Shown here: positions 60,409 to 64,000 of the stretch, piece by piece | Layout of the letters: every line of letters begins with the position of its first letter | Numbering within the stretch: position 1 is the first letter of the stretch | Assembly: GCA_030272835.1 (NCBI GenBank) | Contig: SZOQ01000006.1 | Span: 26,358 to 90,357, forward strand | Length of the DNA: 64,000 nucleotides | Origin: 2-12-FULL-60-25 sp003576745 | Lineage (GTDB): Bacteria > Patescibacteriota > Patescibacteriia > 2-12-FULL-60-25 | Reading direction: 5' to 3' | Translations under genes and position numbers: made by a program | The notes under the pieces: model-generated | What the model was told of the DNA's origin: nothing | The model's input: only the letters and a program-made list of their open reading frames with translations | Database searches by the model: none

Positions 60409-60689
60409 ATCAGGACTCGTATAAGTTTCGGTGAATGCGTATGCTGTTCCTCTTCCTTCCACGAAAGATCGGGCTTCTGAATTTTCTGCACCGACCCCGG
60501 ATGCGTGTGTTCGAGGTGCGCTGCATAATATACCGGATGCGCAGGGGCAAGGCTAAGCAAAAAGACGAAAAAGAAAGAAGGCCCGATATGCCATCCTAAA
60601 TGAATGGCCGTCCAGGCCTTCTGTCCTATCATCTTCATCGTGTGATTGAACGCAATGGTCATGGCGTTCAAACGCTTCGATGGATCCAT
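60405..60689 (-). CDS. Small membrane protein upstream of the SpoIID gene
   Basis: The 94-residue protein has one hydrophobic segment (about 33-50, WHIGPSFFFVFLLSLAPA) and a His/Glu-rich tail. No family was recognised. The consensus promoter at 60790-60818 gives a leader of about 95 nt. Coupling to the SpoIID gene suggests a joint envelope function. Confidence 0.6.
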   Translation of the reverse strand: MDPSKRLNAMTIAFNHTMKMIGQKAWTAIHLGWHIGPSFFFVFLLSLAPAHPVYYAAHLEHTHPGSVQKIQKPDLSWKEEEQHTHSPKLIRVLI

Positions 60690-60789
60690 ATTGTCAGGTC
60701 CGTTTTTATGGTGTGTTTTCGCTCCCCGGCTTTGTGCCCGGGAGGGTGTGCATGAGCCGCCCGCGAAGGGTCTTGCATCAAGCTATAAT

Positions 60790-60818
60790 AGAATACCGTT
60801 TTTTCTCTTTATTGTCAA
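60790..60818 (-). promoter_or_regulatory. Promoter of the SpoIID operon
   Basis: TTGACA (60813-60818), 17 nt, TATTCT (60790-60795). Confidence 0.8.
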
Positions 60819-60956
60819 CAATTCTGGACTTTTTTCCCTGTGTTAAGGCAATGTAACAATGAGTAAAACCTGTACCCGTCGGTCCTCCCATGCCCAGAAC
60901 CCTTTCTGCTGAATTCTCCCTATTCCTTGGGCGTCTGTCGTGGCACAATACGGAGC

Positions 60957-62417
60957 ATGTCAGCCATCGCAAGGGCGCTCGCGGCAAATACAGCCGTCCA
61001 AATTGCCGGAAAGATCGTTTCGACCATACTTGGCGTGATTGTGGTCGGGCTTATGACGCGTCTGCTCGGCCAGGAGGGATTCGGCAAATATTCCACGGCC
61101 AATGCCTTTCTTCAGATTTTCGCGATCATTCTAGACATGGGGCTGAATGTCATGGTCGTGCAGATGCTGGGAGAACGCGCAGGCGACAAAACGCATGAAG
61201 ACCGCGTCACCTCGGCCGTGTTCTCGCTCCGATTCTGGAGCGCGCTTCTCATTCTTTCCATCGCCCCCGTCATCGGCCTATTGCTCCCGTACGATCGGGA
61301 ATTAAAAATCGCCCTTTTTGCCATTTGGGCGTCATTCTTTGTAACGGCGCTGAATCAAATCGTGATCGGGGTTCAGCAACGGCACTTAAAAATGCATGTG
61401 GTGGCCATCGCCGAAGTGGTCGGACGCACCGTCCTTTTGGCCGGCGTGCTCATTGCCACGGTCATGAACTGGGGCCTCGTGCCCGTGGTGCTTATGGTGT
61501 CTCTCGGAGGCTCCGCCAATTTCTTCGTAAACTTCCTCATTGCCCGGCGATATGCGCGTTTCGCCCTTATGGTGGACTGGGCATTCTGGAAGGAAACAAT
61601 CAAGCGAAGCTGGCCTATCGGAGCGTCCATCATTTTCTCCCTGATTTATTTCAAGGCAGACACCCTCATTTTGAGCTTTGTACGCCCGCAAACCGAGGTG
61701 GGCATTTACGGCGCCGCCTACCGCGTGCTGGAAATTCTGATAACCCTTCCCTTTATGTATGCCGGGGTGCTGTTGCCGCTTCTTGCCAATGCCTGGGCCA
61801 AAAAAGACGCGGCCCTATTCCAAAATTTCATCCGGCGGAGCTTTGACGCCTTTTCCCTGATCACCTTTCCGCTCATGTTTGGCACGCTTCTGGTGGCGCA
61901 CCCGGTGATGGTGCTTGTGGCCGGACAAGATTTTGAAGCATCCGGCGCCATTTTACAAATTTTAATCCTCGCGACCGGATCGATTTTCTTTGGCACCGTG
62001 TTTTCGCATGCCGTGGTAGCCCTGGATAAGCAAAAAGCCATGCTCCCCGTGTATATCGTCGTGTCCATTCTTACCCTCATCGGCTATATCCTCTATATCC
62101 CCGTATACGGCATGTTCGCGGCGGCATGGCTCACGGTCTTTTCCGAAGTCTGCATTGCTCTCGCTAGCCTTGTCATGACCCTGCGCGTAGCGCGGATGTC
62201 CCTTTCCTTACGCGTGGCGGGCAAATCGCTCCTGGCCAGCCTGCTCATGGTCATACTCGCGCGGCCGTTTTTGAATATCTCCCTCGGACTCACCATACTC
62301 GTCGCCGCCGCGGTATACGCCATCCTCGTTTTTGCGACAAAGGCCGTGACCAAAACCATGGTTCTGGAGCTTGTGCGCACAAGCAAAGGGGCACCAACGG
62401 GCGAAAATACCCTTTAA
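60957..62417 (+). CDS. Polysaccharide flippase (Wzx/MATE-like)
   Basis: The 486-residue protein has about 12-14 membrane helices and the Polysacc_synt opening (TAVQIAGKIVSTILGVIVVG, RLLGQEGFGKYSTANAFLQI). It probably flips lipid-linked oligosaccharides. It ends 1 nt before the ligase gene, so they form an operon. The start at 60957 matches the family N-terminus. Confidence 0.88.
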   Translation: MSAIARALAANTAVQIAGKIVSTILGVIVVGLMTRLLGQEGFGKYSTANAFLQIFAIILDMGLNVMVVQMLGERAGDKTHEDRVTSAVFSLRFWSALLILSIAPVIGLLLPYDRELKIALFAIWASFFVTALNQIVIGVQQRHLKMHVVAIAEVVGRTVLLAGVLIATVMNWGLVPVVLMVSLGGSANFFVNFLIARRYARFALMVDWAFWKETIKRSWPIGASIIFSLIYFKADTLILSFVRPQTEVGIYGAAYRVLEILITLPFMYAGVLLPLLANAWAKKDAALFQNFIRRSFDAFSLITFPLMFGTLLVAHPVMVLVAGQDFEASGAILQILILATGSIFFGTVFSHAVVALDKQKAMLPVYIVVSILTLIGYILYIPVYGMFAAAWLTVFSEVCIALASLVMTLRVARMSLSLRVAGKSLLASLLMVILARPFLNISLGLTILVAAAVYAILVFATKAVTKTMVLELVRTSKGAPTGENTL

Positions 62418-62418
62418 T

Positions 62419-63720
62419 ATGGACGATCTGCTTATCGGCTCCTTTCTCGCGGCCCTTCTCTGGGGTGTCATAAGTTGGAAATGGCCGAAGCGAGCATTCG
62501 CGTTTCTTCCGCTCCTCCTTCCGTCCTATGTGGTCCGCCTGCATCTCGGTCCGATCCCCACGACGCTCCTTGAACTGCTGTTGCTCGCAACCTTTATTGG
62601 CTGGTTCATGCGGCGTGGATGGCTCGAAGCCTGGATGCGCGCGACCCTTTGGCGCTGGCCTGTGATCCTGTGGCTCACGGCCGGACTCGTTGCCGTGCTC
62701 GTTTCCCCGGTTACCGCGCAAGCACTCGGGCTCTATCGAGCCTATTTCATCGAGCCCTTACTCATCTTTTTCATGGGCCTTGATCTCATCCGGACGCGGG
62801 AAGACAAAGCGATGCTCGCAAAAACCTTTGCCGTGGCTGTCATGCTGCTCGGCATCTGGTCGGCCGCACAATTTTTTACCGGATGGATGATTCCGTCTCC
62901 ATGGAATGCGTGGCCCGGGCGCAGGGCCGTGGGTCCGTTCCCGTTCCCGAATGCCCTCGCGCTTTTTGTGACGCCGGTGATCGCATTGTTATTTGCAGAC
63001 GCGATTGCGGACCATCAAGGCGCAAAAGCCGCGCCCCTCCTTGGAACATGGATATCAGCTGCGGGCATTCTCGCCGGGCTTTCCGCGATCCTCTTTGCAC
63101 GGAGCGACGGCGGATTCATTGCCTTCCTTGCCGCCGCCTGTATCGCGCTTGTCATGAAACGGCGTACGCGCTGGATTGCCCTTGTTATTGCCGTGGCGGG
63201 CATGATCGCCGTCTTTGCCTCGCCCCTTCGCGGCGCGGTGGTGGAACGATTTACCTTTCAGGAGTGGTCCGGACAGGTGCGCGTAATTCTTTGGAAAGAG
63301 AGCATTGCCATGCTCCGCGACCGTCCCATATTCGGCGCCGGGCTTGCCGCCTACCCAACCGTTATTCTCCCCTATCACAAAGCAACCTTCATCGAAGTAT
63401 TCCAATACCCGCATAACATTTTGCTGAACTTGTGGAGCGAGACGGGAATATTGGGCGTCATTGCCTTCCTTTATATTCTCGGCACATGGATACGCTTCGG
63501 CAAAGACAGCCTGCCAGTGACGCTGCCTGTCATCGCAGCGCTTCTTGTTCATGGCCTCGTAGACGTGCCGTATTTCAAGAATGATCTTGCAGTCGCATTT
63601 TGGTTGCTGATTCTATTGACGACGGCCACACCGGTGACGAAAAAAATGCGGGGCGAGCACATGCAGAGGCGTAGCATTTTGCACCCAAAAAAACTTCCTG
63701 AGTCCCGCCCTTGCATTTAG
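62419..63720 (+). CDS. O-antigen ligase/pol family (Wzy_C)
   Basis: The 433-residue protein has about 11 membrane helices, with the large loop containing FQYPHNILLNLWSETGILGV, typical of WaaL/Wzy. It joins or polymerises surface glycan delivered by the adjacent flippase. Its last six codons (from 63702) and its stop lie inside the first copy of a 200 bp-period repeat, so the native C-terminus may have been replaced. Confidence 0.85.
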   Translation: MDDLLIGSFLAALLWGVISWKWPKRAFAFLPLLLPSYVVRLHLGPIPTTLLELLLLATFIGWFMRRGWLEAWMRATLWRWPVILWLTAGLVAVLVSPVTAQALGLYRAYFIEPLLIFFMGLDLIRTREDKAMLAKTFAVAVMLLGIWSAAQFFTGWMIPSPWNAWPGRRAVGPFPFPNALALFVTPVIALLFADAIADHQGAKAAPLLGTWISAAGILAGLSAILFARSDGGFIAFLAAACIALVMKRRTRWIALVIAVAGMIAVFASPLRGAVVERFTFQEWSGQVRVILWKESIAMLRDRPIFGAGLAAYPTVILPYHKATFIEVFQYPHNILLNLWSETGILGVIAFLYILGTWIRFGKDSLPVTLPVIAALLVHGLVDVPYFKNDLAVAFWLLILLTTATPVTKKMRGEHMQRRSILHPKKLPESRPCI

Positions 63721-64000
63721 CATCCGACGTTTCAATTCTTCCTTCCCGAGAAGCGCCGCAGGCGTGACGAGGGATCCCTGTCGAGACGTGAACGTCTTTT
63801 AAAGACGTTCAAGCCAAGAGAGGGATCCTTCATCCCGGTTTCACCGGGATTCAGGAAAAAGGCAATGATGGCCGATTGCTTATGGTCAGTCGTACATTGC
63901 TGTCCCGCCCTTGCATTTAGCATCCGACGTTTCAATTCTTCCTTCCCGAGAAGCGCCGCAGGCGTGACGAGGGATCCCTGTCGAGACGTGAACGTCTTTT
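63702..64000. repeat. Tandem repeat with 200 bp period (partial second copy)
   Basis: Positions 63902-64000 repeat 63702-63800 exactly. The unit contains palindromes GAACGTCTTT/AAAGACGTTC and ATCCCGG/CCGGGAT and two GAGGGATCC motifs, resembling dispersed intergenic elements. No gene is visible after 63720. Confidence 0.75.

Noticed and set aside
63702..64000. CRISPR array
   Set aside because: The repeat period is 200 nt with at least 99 nt of identity; there are no short repeats with unique spacers and no cas genes.

Overview
The window reads as chromosomal DNA of a small-genome, moderately GC-rich bacterium, most likely a member of the Candidate Phyla Radiation (Patescibacteria). This is inference from content: an exported VanW protein, lamin-tail and SpoIID-type surface proteins, a short ComEC without its C-terminal domain, an SMC without a recognisable hinge, and many short conserved hypotheticals around a universal core (rpoB, rpoC, gyrA, recA, ruvB, ruvC, leuS, ftsK, clpP, lexA, dinB). 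TGA is used as a stop codon throughout, so the recoded CPR lineages are excluded. No phylum-level name is justified from sequence alone.

Layout. 1-8.3 kb: partial Ca-binding membrane protein, a dead four-helix-bundle gene, hsp20, vanW operon, a structured ncRNA with a consensus promoter, smc, a DHH phosphoesterase and clpP under a CIRCE operator. 8.5-14 kb: gyrA operon (MBL-like protein, membrane protein, gyrA), ruvC and an unknown gene. 14-21.5 kb: rpoB-rpoC. 22-28.3 kb: an accessory stretch of orphan ORFs, most with clear Shine-Dalgarno sites and each followed by a hairpin, including a 581-residue protein of unknown function and a second candidate ncRNA. 28.3-33 kb: RodZ-like gene, ftsK, HIT, recA. 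33-35.6 kb: an M23 lipoprotein that looks foreign. 35.6-42.4 kb: comEC, ugd, leuS and a lipoprotein. 42.5-46 kb: a second dead four-helix gene, dinB, a DUF6504-like gene, a MITE-like repeat and lexA. 46.4-48.7 kb: lamin-tail protein. 48.8-51.6 kb: tRNA-Gly followed by a degenerate 2.7 kb integrative element bounded by a 28 bp att repeat. 52-58.4 kb: SLT lysozyme-like gene, polX, tRNA-Leu, small genes, ruvB and membrane proteins. 58.5-63.7 kb: SpoIID protein, then a flippase and O-antigen ligase pair. The window ends in a 200 bp-period tandem repeat.

Regulation visible in the DNA. recA, dinB and lexA share a direct-repeat box, GTTC-N7-GTTC, the form known from Alphaproteobacteria; together they look like an SOS regulon. 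clpP carries CIRCE. Many core genes have an extended -10 (TGnTAnnnT) only 6-15 nt before the ATG and no Shine-Dalgarno, implying leaderless or near-leaderless mRNAs, whereas accessory genes have Shine-Dalgarno sites and longer leaders. Intergenic spacers carry a recurring mosaic of short words, one block of which lies inside dinB.
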